In this document: positions 10,515 through 20,925 of the stretch, in pieces | Layout of the letters: each line of letters starts with the position of its first letter | How positions within the stretch are numbered: the first letter of the stretch is position 1 | Origin: Pseudofabraea citricarpa | Taxonomy: Eukaryota; Ascomycota; Leotiomycetes; Helotiales; Dermateaceae | Length of the DNA stretch: 64,000 bases | NCBI GenBank assembly: GCA_029641185.1 | Contig: JAPWGK010000007.1 | Span: 620,001-684,000, forward strand | Direction of reading: 5' to 3' | Program-made: the position numbers and the translations under genes | Notes under the pieces: model-generated | What the model saw: only the letters and a program-made list of their open reading frames with translations | The model's database searches: none | What the model was told of the DNA's origin: nothing

Positions 10515-12092
10515 ATGAAAAACTTAATATCAACCTCAATACTGGCCGTGCTAGGCGCGCTGAGTGTTGCGCAGGTCAGGACTGGCATCCAGAACCAAGC
10601 GATGCAATACTGATATCGAGTAGGCACGGGAACCGCAACGACATGCCCATGAGGCGAGAGGAATTGCCGAATTGCTGAATGCATTGGAAGGAAAGGGAAA
10701 AGGAGGAAAGACGGTGACGCAAGAAGTGATAAAGACCGTCACGGAAGCAGCAAAAGCGACAGCAGCGCCAGCAGCAGCAGCAGGAAATTCGACCGTTACT
10801 GTAACAGAGCAAGCCGCCGGAGGAAATTCGACCACCACCGTCACAGAGCAAGCTGCTGCTGCTACGGGAAATGGAACGGCATCAACTGTGACTGTGACGG
10901 AACAAGTCGCCGCGGCAGCCACAGGAGGCTCAAATTCGAGGTATGGAAGATTATTGGGAGATGATCGGGTAAAACTGACTTCAGTAGCTCTCCCGTTCAA
11001 CTGTCCTTTGTTACCCTGACTGTCTTTGGAACCGGCCAAAATACCGTGACAGTCACTCCTCTACCGCAAATGATCACCCAAATGGTCACCGTCACCGTGT
11101 CAGGAGCAGCCGCTCCCTGCTCACAAGCTTCTTCTGGTGCGTCTCTTAAGTCTATCCTGGCCGTTGTCACTCCCCAAGATTTCACATCATCTACCTCTTC
11201 ACCTCTGGATGCCCCAAATACACCACCCATTGCTGCATCCCAAGACTTCACTGCATCTACCATTCCACCCCTCGATACACAGAATGCACCACCCGTTCCT
11301 GTTGCACAAGACTTCACATCATCTACCATTAAACCGTTCGATGAATTAGATTCACCGGCTCGTCTTGTTGCTACCCCAGCCCTTGCCTCAAATCCCTCGG
11401 CTGCTAGTGGCCTAGTCGCTGGTACAGGAGTCTTTCTTGCAAATGGCCAGTGCGATTGCTCTTGTCTTTGTGCTGCTGGATCCTTTCCTGAAAGCATTCC
11501 TTCATTTCAATTCTCTAACAGTTCTGCTCCTATAGCATCCCCAGCAGTCGCAGCTCCTCCAGCCGCTGCTCCAGCTCCACCACAATCGTCATCAGTCCCA
11601 ACGACTCTCCAGACCATCGCATCGAGCGCACCCGGCTCAGGAACTCTCACCTCTGATGCTCTCGTCGGTGGCACGCCAGCTGCTGCTCAGCCCGCTGCGT
11701 CTGGAACCCTTACGTCTGATGCCCTTGTCAGCAGTGGAACGCCAGCTGCGGCTCAGCCAGCCGCAGGAACCCTCACTTCCGATGCTCTCATCAGCGGTGC
11801 ACCAGCAGCAACTGCTCAACCCCAAGTCTCTCAAGCTTCGTCCAGCTCTCTCGCGACCACGCTTACTTCGGATGCACTCATTGGTGGCGGGCAGTCATCT
11901 ACAGCAGCTGCCGCCGCAGCTTCTGGACCATCGTCTGCTCTCGAGTTGCCTCTTGGTGGTACTCCAGCTCAGACACAGGCAGCTGCAGCCGTTATCGCAG
12001 GTTCACCAAACGATATCAATATCAGTACGTTCACTTTAACGAGCGCGTTGACCTTGGGTTCCTTAGCGACTGCTATCCCTGTACGGAGGTGA
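10515..12092 (+). CDS. Secreted Ala/Ser/Thr-rich repeat protein, probably cell-wall
   Basis: Three exons: 10515-10574, 10624-10940, 10985-12092; 494 aa. Exon 1 alone codes a signal peptide (20 residues, MKNLISTSILAVLGALSVAQ). The mature chain has three low-complexity sections: Val-Thr-Val-Thr-Glu-Gln-Ala units (about 60-115), three units of about 22 aa beginning QDFT[SA]ST near 11175-11360, and four units beginning [GT]LTSDAL[VI] near 11641-11890. Between the last two is a Cys knot CDCSCLCAAGSFPESIP. Ala-Pro-rich linkers should be O-glycosylated. The C-terminus is moderately hydrophobic but ends in Arg-Arg, so a GPI anchor is doubtful. I recognise no enzyme domain. A surface or wall role is inferred from composition and the signal peptide. 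Confidence 0.82.
11175..11370 (+). repeat. Coding tandem repeat QDFT-type, 3 units
   Basis: Three consecutive units of about 22-25 codons starting PQDFTSST, SQDFTAST and AQDFTSST, each followed by a P-L/F-D segment. Within the secreted protein gene. Confidence 0.7.
11638..11890 (+). repeat. Coding tandem repeat LTSDAL-type, 4 units
   Basis: Units GTLTSDALVGG, GTLTSDALVSS, GTLTSDALISG and TTLTSDALIGG separated by Ala/Pro/Gln spacers that grow longer towards the 3' end. Repeat number could vary between strains. Confidence 0.75.
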
Positions 12093-12245
12093 TGAGATGG
12101 ATTGAGCTTTTGAGATGAACATTTTTGGCGTCCTTTTGTGTAATTTTTAGCCTTTGGAATCTTTAATACCCAGGATCCAGTCCAGGAGATTATCCGGGGA
12201 CCTATGTAGATAGCTTTCACTTCATTACGACACAAATTAAAGTTG

Positions 12246-13232
12246 TCATCCACTTGCTGTGGGTTTTGTTGTGCTAACGCCATCGTGCTCCTCTAACGTG
12301 TCTTCGATATCTGGATCATTTTGAGATGCTGAAGCCTCTTTCTCTGCCTTTAACGCGTCAAGTCGCATTTTCTTTGCTTGCCTTTTGCTGATGGTTTGCG
12401 TGCCCTCGTCGAGCCCTTTCTCCTCCACTTTCCTCTTGTTCTTATTGGCTTTTCCAACGACTATACCGCTCTTCGGGTTCTCTTTAGTCTCTTTTGGCTT
12501 CGGCAATGCTTCTCCACCTTCGATGACGTTCACCACACCTCTGTATGCTGTTCGCTTGATACCTTCGTTGACGACCACTCCTCTCGGGTTGACGCTTAGA
12601 CTCTCCAGAGCCTTCTCTCTACCTAAGCCCCAAACTCCCAGAAGATTGACCACATCCGCTGGTGCTCTGACTCCTATGGCATTTCCCGCCTGACTACTGA
12701 CAATCAAGCCCCTCCCACTTGTAGCTCGCAATATACCCAGAATATTGCTAATAAAGTTTCTCCTTGCGGTCGCATCTCCAAGAGTAGCCTGCGCGTAGCA
12801 GATCTCAAATCGAATCCCACGGTTGACGGCTGTCATAAGTGGTTTCGGTTTGAAGTGGAATGGGTAGCGTTGTGTGAGGTCGAGGGAGATAATGGAGTGG
12901 TCAGTGAGCGTCAAGCATGCTGCTAAAAAGGCTTTTTCGGTCGTCGGTCGGAGAGCAAGGATATCGTACACCCCAGAGAGCGCGGGGAGGCGGTGGTTGA
13001 GAGAGGGGTCGGAGATGACGAGTGTGCAGCGACGCAGTAGGATCGTTTTCGCAGGAATTGAGAATGGTTGTGTGGCTGGAATGGGATTGATGAGCTGAGA
13101 AGGCAGAGAGCCAGTGATAGTATGGTTCAAAGCAAGTGAATCATAACCCAGCTCCGAGAGAAAGGAAATCGTTCTCTGAAGCTCTTGGGGGCTTTGAGTT
13201 GCCGTCCAGGCAACATTGAGGTCGTAGAGCAT
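12246..13232 (-). CDS. RPP1: RNase P/MRP protein subunit p30 (Rpp30/Rpp1)
   Basis: Single exon, 328 aa. Subunit of nuclear RNase P and RNase MRP, which process tRNA 5' ends and rRNA. The start MLYDLNVAWT is the typical family N-terminus (a PHP-like TIM barrel beginning M-x-D-L-N); an upstream in-frame ATG at 13283 was not used. Further family blocks: SELGYDSLALNH, CTLVISDP, YDILALRPTTEKAF, GIRFEICYAQAT and RGLIVSSQAGNAIGVRAPADV. The last 80 residues are a basic then acidic tail (SKRQAKKMRLDALKAEKE) found in fungal orthologues as a variable extension. The gene ends 153 bp from the convergent secreted-protein gene and is divergent from CK2 alpha. Confidence 0.93.
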   Translation of the reverse strand: MLYDLNVAWTATQSPQELQRTISFLSELGYDSLALNHTITGSLPSQLINPIPATQPFSIPAKTILLRRCTLVISDPSLNHRLPALSGVYDILALRPTTEKAFLAACLTLTDHSIISLDLTQRYPFHFKPKPLMTAVNRGIRFEICYAQATLGDATARRNFISNILGILRATSGRGLIVSSQAGNAIGVRAPADVVNLLGVWGLGREKALESLSVNPRGVVVNEGIKRTAYRGVVNVIEGGEALPKPKETKENPKSGIVVGKANKNKRKVEEKGLDEGTQTISKRQAKKMRLDALKAEKEASASQNDPDIEDTLEEHDGVSTTKPTASG

Positions 13233-13649
13233 TCCGCTGATGGTCGTGAGGCTTCGAGAAATGAAAATGTTATCCTCCTGCACCTTTCATTGTCTGACTT
13301 TCAGTGTAGTAAAGAATGGTGAAGTGGTTTGCGCAATCCGGATCTCAGTCCGCTTCATCCCAAATATTTTTGGCAGCCTCGTCGCTTCCACACGTGATCT
13401 AATCTCCTTAGCGTGGACCAGCAGAATCCGCACTAATTCGTGGAGGGGTCAAGTCGCAAAGCGAAGCACGATCGGTCAACCTTCTAGGTAACTGTCTCCT
13501 CCGTATCTCTAGGAGGCCACCATTGTGTCTTTTGCCCGGGTCACTACGCCTACGAGTATCTTCTCGCGACTATATCCAACCTCGAGCTTTCTTGACCAGC
13601 AGCAGATACCCGTTTTGCGCTGTGCCTTGCCTAGCAGGCCGGCTGCAAA
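13233..13649. promoter_or_regulatory. Divergent promoter RPP30 / CK2 alpha
   Basis: 417 bp between two housekeeping start codons, with no TATA box evident. Pyrimidine-rich near the CK2 start. Shared regulation is possible but only inferred from layout. Confidence 0.45.
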
Positions 13650-14999
13650 ATGGCTCGCGTCTACGCTGATGTCAACCAGCAGATGCCCCGCTCTTATTGG
13701 GATTACGACAGCGTAAACATCACTTGGGGGGTCTTGGAGAACTATGAGGTTGTGCGAAAGATTGGTGAGGATGTGCGCAGTCATGTTATGGAGCTCTTTA
13801 CTGACATGGTCCGATCTAGGACGAGGGAAATACTCTGAGGTCTTCGAAGGCATCAATGTCGTCAACTACCAAAAATGCGTCATCAAGGTTTTGAAGCCTG
13901 TCAAGAAGAAGAAGATCAAGAGGGAGATCAAGATCTTACAAAATCTATCTGGTGGGCCCAACATCGTGGCTCTGCTGGATGTGGTTAGGGACAGTCAAGT
14001 AAATCACTCTTCCGGAATTCCTGGTATTGACGCCAAATCCGCTCCCAAAGCTGGGGACGGAAAGTGTGCGCTCGATGGCTACATTTCATCTGATGAAGAG
14101 AACAACAACTCATTTTATATGCAGAGCAAGACACCCTCTCTAATCTTCGAAGCGGTCAACAACACCGATTTCAGAAGCCTCTATCCTAAATTCGTCGATT
14201 ACGATGTCCGTTACTACATCTACGAGTTGTTGAAGGTAAGCAAGTTGGTCAGCTTGTGGCGAACGAACTGCTCATATCTCTAGGCCCTCGACTTCTGTCA
14301 TAGCAAAGGAATAATGCACCGTGATGTGAAGCCTCACAACGTCATGATTGATCATGAAAAAAGAAAGGTTTGCTCACATATGCCCGCTATACTCCATAGC
14401 TAATCATATCTAGCTACGACTTATCGATTGGGGTCTTGCGGAATTCTATCATCAAGGGACAGAATATAACGTCCGAGTAGCATCAAGATACTTCAAAGGG
14501 CCTGAGCTTCTCGTTGATTTCCAGGAATATGACTACTCGTTGGATATGTGGTCCCTTGGCGCTATGTTTGCTTCCATGATCTTCCGAAAAGAACCATTCT
14601 TCCACGGAAACAGCAATTCAGACCAACTTGTCAAGATTGCCAAGGTCCTTGGTACCGAGGATCTGTTCGATTACCTCGACAAGTATGAAATTGAACTCGA
14701 TGCCCAATATGATGATATATTAGGCAGGTTCCCTAAGAAGAACTGGCACAGTTTCGTCAATTCTGAAAACCAAAGGTTTGTCAGTAACGAAGCTATTGAC
14801 TTTTTGGATAAACTGCTTCGTTATGATCATCAGGTAAGACATATTCACAGATTCTTATTTGATCATTGTGGCTAACATCACTTAGGAACGCTTGACTGCT
14901 AAGGAAGCCATGGCACATGCTTTCTTCGCACCAGTACGAGCCAACGAACAAGCTCGGCTTCTCACTGCTGGAACCTCAACTACAACCTCGGGATCTTGA
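13650..14999 (+). CDS. CKA1: Casein kinase 2 catalytic subunit alpha
   Basis: Six exons: 13650-13764, 13820-13998, 14125-14235, 14284-14367, 14414-14833, 14886-14999; 340 aa, the family length. Constitutive acidophilic Ser/Thr kinase, nuclear and cytosolic. Motifs: Gly loop [11 protein letters not shown] (39-49), lysine K61 followed by the CK2-specific basic cluster [19 protein letters not shown] (147-154), DWG (168-170) in place of DFG, and GPELL in place of APE. The second intron (126 bp) has clean GTAAAT..GCAG sites and removing it gives the conserved join [13 protein letters not shown]. It is also stop-free and in frame; retention would insert 42 residues that include SSDEE, itself a CK2 consensus site. 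The gene symbol follows yeast; the name of the paralogue cannot be decided. Confidence 0.96.
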
Positions 15000-15514
15000 A
15001 ATCACCCTTGTTGAAGCAAAATTTCATTTTCAGCAGCGATTGGCATTAGGGTTCTAAAATACGCCTTCTCTTCTTTGGCCATTAGTCATACTGGCACATG
15101 CAAGTTTCACGCGGAGGGCTTTTTCCTTATTAAGCATGAAGAACCCAAGAGATATGATTCAGGGGAACATTAAATTGGTGGGAGTGAGGATAATGGGCGG
15201 CGTTTATTGATTGATTATCGACCTTGGTTGCATACTCTTGTCGTCCAATTCTATATTGGCCGGCTGGTTACTCTACCAGTAATTCATGCTGTAGATAGCA
15301 TTCGACTCACGCAGGAAATGCGAGACCGTATAGACATACAACGGCTGCTACTAATGTATGTCTGTGAAATAGAATGACTAAAATTGTATGGACCCCTAGT
15401 AGTAGATACTTAGGTACCCATGAGATTGCTCATTTGACCTTTACACCCAACGCCTCGTTGCCATACGCCACGCTCCACCAATAACCCAAAGTAATCATGA
15501 TGGATCCGCTAAAT
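15000..15514. other. Convergent 3' region
   Basis: 515 bp between the stops of CK2 alpha and ATG6. No ORF of note; presumably two 3' UTRs. Confidence 0.45.
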
Positions 15515-17036
15515 CTACACGGCTCGTCTGCCACTCGAAGCATTAACGTTGCTAGCATGAGCAAGTAGAAATTTACAACACGTAAGTGTGAACTTGCACG
15601 CCCTACTCCAGGCATCATCGTTCTGAGCGATACCCAGCTTAATACTCACATCGCCGATCTTCTCACCCTCGATCTTATACGGTAACGTGAGCCCTCTCCC
15701 ATTACTCGCAGATTCCCTCTCCACAAACGCCCCAAGTTGTCGCATGCACTCTAGAAAAGCTTCCATGGCAATGTCGAACTTGCGATGCATGAAGGTCAGG
15801 CCTAGCGGCATGTCGCCGGACGAGTAGAGTTCTAAGATGGATTTCTTCGGTGGGCGTGTTGGACGCTGTGCGCTGCCTCGACTGTTGGCCTGCGAGGGAT
15901 GTTGTTCGTAGCGAATTATGCGCGAGGTAGATCCCATGGGCTGTAATTCGTAGCCTTGGAATTTGAAGCTCAGCCGCTCGGCGACGGTGGCTAGGAGGAG
16001 GACGGTGTGGCCCCATGCTGCGTTGATCTCGGGCCAGTCGACGGGGACGTTCGAAAGACGTCCAAGACGGAGGCCGTTGATGGTACCAAAGTTTCCATCG
16101 TGCGAGATACAGAAGGCGTCGTTGTAGACGTTTGTCCTCTGAAGCTTCTCGAGCTGCTGTGCGTCGTGGTCGTATTGGAGGTTGATGCTGTCTCGGATGT
16201 TTTGGAATTCGGATAGGTCCATAGCGAATGCATTCCGTGATCGCCAGAACTTCTCCTCTTCGATATCTAGAGCTCGGGCTTCTGTCTCCAGCTCCGCAAT
16301 CTCGTCATCCACCGTGGCCTTTTCTTTCTCTAACTTGCAGAGCTCATCGATCGCTGCCGCTTCGGCTTGCTGTGCCTGCTCAAGCTTCTCGGTTGATTCT
16401 TGAACCTCTTCTTCTGTTGGTGCGTCGGCATTCACCTGCTTGAGAAACCCAACGTATGCATCTCGTTCCTTTGTAGCTGCTTCGAGACGTTTTTGTAACC
16501 CGTCCACCAGGAGCTCGGTGCACTCCACACAAACTGGGTGATCTATGTCTGATCGTGCCGACAGGATCTCGAATAACCTAGTGACCCGCTCCATGTCTTT
16601 TGACATTGCATGTCCTTCATCATCGGCATCATCTATTCCAGCCTCCTCCTCTATCTTCTCTGGCGATTTTATAGGAGCGGGCGGTACGACTTGCGACTCC
16701 GTAAGCATGACGAAGGACATTGCTGGATTAGACGTCGCAGATGAATCATTTCGACGCAGTGCTGAGGTATTTCGTTTGAAGGTTGGTGATGTTGACCTCT
16801 GTGACACGCGATCGTAGAGCTGTTTCCGCTCTTGTGGGTAGACAGGTCTGGATGGAGTAACATTTCGGGCCTGTTGCTGCGAGGATGCGCCTAGGTAAAG
16901 CAGAGTGTCAGTTTGTATGCCCGCCTTGTGTCGCGTGGGGTGTTCTCTGACCGACTAGGAGATCAAATGCTGCTGGATTCAGCTCCTCCAAGGAGTTATC
17001 CAGCTTCAGTGGCGTGCGACACTTCTGGCAGTACAT
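15515..17036 (-). CDS. ATG6: Beclin 1 / Atg6 (Vps30) autophagy protein
   Basis: Two exons: 17036-16952 and 16890-15515; 486 aa. Subunit of the Vps34 PI3-kinase complexes that start autophagosome formation and endosomal sorting. Exon 1 codes the conserved N-terminus MYCQKCRTPLKLDNSLEELN with its CxxC pair, and the splice falls right after AAFDLLVG. CVECTELLVDGLQKRLE opens a coiled coil (about 190-300), and the C-terminal evolutionarily conserved/BARA domain follows with SHDGNFGTINGLRLGRL, WPEINAAWGHTVLLL and CKFTLTCCKFLLAHAS. The chain ends in a short extra tail (NASSGRRAV). The Ser-rich region after exon 1 (about 40-110) is variable in fungi. The gene is divergent from the SCM3-like gene over 310 bp. 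Confidence 0.96.
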
Positions 17037-17346
17037 ATTGGCGCTGGTCTTTCCATGCCCGTCGTGATGTCGTGTTGAATGTGGAGGAATCGGCAAGGCT
17101 GTCGGGGGATGAGGTCAGTCAAGTCTTTGTGCATGGCTAAAGGATGCAAGGCTGAACGCGTAGGTTTATGCAGCGTTATGCACCAGCCACTTTAACGTGC
17201 GATTAATATTCGAGTAGAGCACGCGACGCGACGTGTAGGATCTCAAGATCTTAACCTCACCCCGCTAGCAGTCACTGCCGTTTGCCTCAGCAAACCCACC
17301 TCCACAAAACTCTAAGACGCACAGAAGGGATTTCGACGGCCTCGAG
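17037..17346. promoter_or_regulatory. Divergent promoter ATG6 / SCM3-like
   Basis: 310 bp shared by two divergent genes. The middle part is rich in CG dinucleotides (GCACGCGACGCGACGTG near 17219). No TATA box seen. Confidence 0.4.
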
Positions 17347-20300
17347 ATGGAACCTGCGCCAAAAAGACAGCGATTGGACTATCCGGCGCATCTCGATCAT
17401 GCGCGGGGTTTCAACGATCGATACACCTATTACGAAGCACCTAAGGCTGCAATAGAGGAGGACGAATATGATGATGATATGATAGACGATGATGATGAGA
17501 ATATCTACGATTTGGAGGATGGTTATGATCCAGATGCAGACCTGCAACAGAAGAGGTCACGATTAGATGGCAAGCTCAAGTCCACCTTCGAGTCAATATT
17601 TGAGAAGTACGAAAGGGATTTTGATGGTATTGGCGATGAAATTGATCTTTATACCGGAACGATCCTTGTCAACAATGGCCATCTTCTTGAAATGGAGGAC
17701 GAGAGAGATGCTGGGAAGAAGCGGAAGAACTTATTAATGGCTTTTACTGCTGAATCGGAAGAAGAGGAAGATGATGATTCTGCAGAGGATAGCGACGATT
17801 CTCAAGCGGAGGGTGGAGAAGATGGAGAAGAGGAATCCGATAGTGACGAAGGGTCTGGAGGAGAAGAAGAAGGCGAGGAGGAAACGGCCAGCGACGATGC
17901 CATGCTGGAAGATGATATCATTCTACGTGGAATACGACCGAACGATGATTTTCTACAACAAAGAGAGCCATCGCCAGAGCTTGGCTCTGCCAATCAGCGA
18001 TTTTTAAAGGGATACGAAGAGGCGAGACCAGCTATGACTCCAGGTATACAGGATCGTAACGAGACTCCCATAGAGTCAGACATTATGGCAAAATTCGGTC
18101 CACGAGTTGGCCCTCAAGTTTTGGAATACATTTCACAGCAACGGTTACTTGGTAATGATGAGACGAATATAGAGCCAGCGTGGCGCGCCCCCAGTATGCC
18201 TGTTCAGCCAACACCTCGTAGACCAACACCTAGCAGTAGAGTTCGGCAAATATGGGACGCACCAGCTATACCATCTGCTACGGTTACACTTGGACGACGA
18301 CCGATGCTAAAATCTATACTTGCTCAACCCGAAATTGAAAGGACTCCGTCGCCTGAAGCATCTAATTCTATATGGGCACCAGAAGGATTTTCAGCCTCAC
18401 GACTCTCAGTTGGTCCACGAAAAGCACGTTGTCGCTTCACAGCTGAAGATGATGAGATGATTATGGAGGCGGTAGCAACGGCACGTCTTCAAGGGCTACA
18501 GCCGAACTCAAAATCGATATGGGACAAACTAGAACTTGAGGTAAGTCAACCATTTCTATATGGAAAAACTAAACTAACAACACAGAATCAACGCCATTCG
18601 GCAAACACGTGGAAGAAACGATATTATGATAAGTTTAGTAATCTCACATCAAGTGTTCGTGACGATTCTGAATTGCCAATCGGGAACTCTTTTCCTCCGC
18701 CTAGAAGTGTTCCAAAAAGTCAGCGTAGGCCTACCCTGGAGCAACGATTACGCTCTGCCAGTTCTGCTAGGCTACTATCTCCTCCGCGTTCAGTGTCACA
18801 ACGCCCGCCCAGGGAGAGAAAACCAACGGAACGAAATTCTGGTCTTGTCAGTTGGTCTGATGCGGTTATGACAATTCAAAAAGATGACCCTGAGCTCCAT
18901 GCCGGTATACTTGAAGATGTCGGGATGTTCGAACAAGATGATGAAGACGATGCCTCCGAAATTTCGTGTATCAAGTTTTCTGAGAGAAGTGCTAGTAGAG
19001 AGCTTGATTTCCGAGATCTACCTGAAGTGACACCCATGGTTGAGAGCCCAGCAATAAATACGGGCCTTATAAGCAAGAAATCGCCTTCAGAAAGCTCTCT
19101 TAACTTGTCAGCGAGTCCTTCGATTCCTAAAGCTACAGCTCCGCCTAGTACATCAAAGCTTCCTGAAAAGGAAGTATTCCAGCGGAATATTGTTGATCCC
19201 GCCCATTGTTTCTCAGACGATGATGAATTTGAAGGACCAAGATTTACCAGACAGCAACAGCCAGTGTTGACCAAACCAAAACTTACAGTGTCTGAAACTC
19301 CACCAGGCTCTTCACTTCCTGTTAAGCAAGCCGAGAGTCTACCAGTGCCTAATGAGGAAGCCAGGCAGCCGACAGAGGCAACTGAGAGTAGAATGTTTGA
19401 GTGTACTGCAAAGCTAACACACGGTTGCGCAGAGACTTTTGTTGATTCTGACATTGCCGCCCTCCATGCTTCAAGCCACACGGTGGAAAAGCAAGATACT
19501 CATGAATCGCAAGCTGAACCTGCAACATTAGTCGAGACGCCTCTTTCAAACCCTCGCCAACCACTAGCAAAAACTATTCCATGTAGCCGTCCGGGTTGCT
19601 TGAAGTTATTCACTAACTCTTGGAACTTGAAGTCGCATCTCAGAACTCATGAGAGAAAAGATGCCAAAGCACTTGAGCAGACTACTACCCCCGCCCGCTC
19701 GGCATTCCTAGATTGGGACGATTTCGATGAGTTGAGTCTTGGACCAGATGATTTTATTCTGGTTTCTTCGAAATCCAAATCTCGTAGACGGAAGAGTGAT
19801 GTCCCGTTGGCTGTTCGCTTGAAGCGTGAAAGCACGGCTGCTGTCGAATCGCTTCCGAATCATCAAAGAGCATCGAAGGAATTATCGGTAGATGATGATG
19901 TTGATGTTGATGATTTCGATGAACTAGCTGCTGATGGGTTTGCGCCTCTTCCAGTGCCTGAAAAGTCACAGCCCACTCCTGCAGTTGAAAAGCAGCCTCT
20001 TATGGTTACGAAAGCGCAAGAGAACATATCTGAACAGGCACAAGAACCTGCGAGTCCAGCTCATGACATGCGACCTATTGTACCAGCGCCGATGGAGGAA
20101 CAGCTACGCAGTCGCCCTTCCGCCTCTTCAAATACTACGACTACTGTTAGGAAGCGCAAATACAGTGGAACCAAGGTGTATGAGATGGATGTCAATGGGA
20201 TAACCGTAATGCGACGTTGTGAAGATGATTGGTTGAACGCAACTCAAATATTACGACTGGCCGGTTTAGATATCAGTCAACGCCATGAAATATTGCGCGA

Positions 20301-20925
20301 CGATGTGTGGACAGGCGAGTCTGCTCAAGTAAATGGCGTCCAGAAGTATCAAGGCACTTGGATTCCCTTTGAAAGGGGGCTCAAGCTGTGTCAGGATTAC
20401 AAATTGGAAGATTTGATCAAGCCTCTGCTTGTCCAAAGTTCCAGTATCAATGTGGTACCAGAGGCATTACCTCCAAAACGTCCAACATCATCTCGCATAC
20501 AAAAACACAAAAGAAAGTTCGAAGAGATGGCTAGTGACGAGCTACCATCCCAAGCCAAAACAGTAGTCGAAGATTCCGCTGCAGAGTCCTCGGAACTCTC
20601 CTTTACAGTTCCAGAATCATCGCCGACATCTCACAAGAGTCGTCTCAGACGTCGTAGGGATACTGCAGGTATAAGCCCCCACCAGTCCATGGACCTCGAT
20701 CGCCTTCGTGATCAGAGCCGGATGTCGAACCTGATGGTCCTTGTTACACCAGCGAAACGGGATCGAAGAATGTCGATCTTTGGCCAGGACAGAGGTACAA
20801 GAGATAGTAGTGTGGTGAAGACGCCTGGTGGGACAATGAGACGGTGTGGGTTGGATGGATTCCGCTGTGAGCGATCGTTTTGCTTCAAGTGCGAGTCGCC
20901 GACCAAATTTGACGCTGCGCCTTAG
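17347..20925 (+). CDS. SCM3: Scm3/HJURP-type CENP-A chaperone with Myb, C2H2 and APSES domains
   Basis: Exons 17347-18540 and 18586-20925, 1177 aa. Residues 66-122 carry the Scm3 motif (LKSTFESIFEKYERDFDGIGDEIDLYTG split around 77-104, then VNNGHLLEMEDERD), known to bind the centromeric histone CENP-A/H4. A highly acidic stretch follows (about 135-195). Residues 359-417 form a Myb/SANT-like region (FTAEDDEMIMEAV, SIWDKLE, ANTWKKRYYDKF). Two fingers follow: C671-x7-C-x12-H-x3-H and C731-x4-C736-x12-H749-x3-H753. Residues 924-1011 are an APSES/KilA-N DNA-binding domain (DDWLNATQILRLAG, KYQGTWIPFERGLKLC). The tail has C1152, C1159, C1164 and C1167. Fungal Scm3 proteins are known to carry varied DNA-binding modules; this set is unusually large. 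The 45-bp intron is a stop-free multiple of three inside the Myb region. Likely role: CENP-A deposition at centromeres. Confidence 0.88.
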   Translation: MEPAPKRQRLDYPAHLDHARGFNDRYTYYEAPKAAIEEDEYDDDMIDDDDENIYDLEDGYDPDADLQQKRSRLDGKLKSTFESIFEKYERDFDGIGDEIDLYTGTILVNNGHLLEMEDERDAGKKRKNLLMAFTAESEEEEDDDSAEDSDDSQAEGGEDGEEESDSDEGSGGEEEGEEETASDDAMLEDDIILRGIRPNDDFLQQREPSPELGSANQRFLKGYEEARPAMTPGIQDRNETPIESDIMAKFGPRVGPQVLEYISQQRLLGNDETNIEPAWRAPSMPVQPTPRRPTPSSRVRQIWDAPAIPSATVTLGRRPMLKSILAQPEIERTPSPEASNSIWAPEGFSASRLSVGPRKARCRFTAEDDEMIMEAVATARLQGLQPNSKSIWDKLELEVSQPFLYGKTKLTTQNQRHSANTWKKRYYDKFSNLTSSVRDDSELPIGNSFPPPRSVPKSQRRPTLEQRLRSASSARLLSPPRSVSQRPPRERKPTERNSGLVSWSDAVMTIQKDDPELHAGILEDVGMFEQDDEDDASEISCIKFSERSASRELDFRDLPEVTPMVESPAINTGLISKKSPSESSLNLSASPSIPKATAPPSTSKLPEKEVFQRNIVDPAHCFSDDDEFEGPRFTRQQQPVLTKPKLTVSETPPGSSLPVKQAESLPVPNEEARQPTEATESRMFECTAKLTHGCAETFVDSDIAALHASSHTVEKQDTHESQAEPATLVETPLSNPRQPLAKTIPCSRPGCLKLFTNSWNLKSHLRTHERKDAKALEQTTTPARSAFLDWDDFDELSLGPDDFILVSSKSKSRRRKSDVPLAVRLKRESTAAVESLPNHQRASKELSVDDDVDVDDFDELAADGFAPLPVPEKSQPTPAVEKQPLMVTKAQENISEQAQEPASPAHDMRPIVPAPMEEQLRSRPSASSNTTTTVRKRKYSGTKVYEMDVNGITVMRRCEDDWLNATQILRLAGLDISQRHEILRDDVWTGESAQVNGVQKYQGTWIPFERGLKLCQDYKLEDLIKPLLVQSSSINVVPEALPPKRPTSSRIQKHKRKFEEMASDELPSQAKTVVEDSAAESSELSFTVPESSPTSHKSRLRRRRDTAGISPHQSMDLDRLRDQSRMSNLMVLVTPAKRDRRMSIFGQDRGTRDSSVVKTPGGTMRRCGLDGFRCERSFCFKCESPTKFDAAP

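Noticed and set aside
12020..12092. GPI-anchor signal at the end of the secreted repeat protein
   Set aside because: The hydrophobic run is short and followed by Arg-Arg at the end, which does not fit a GPI signal.
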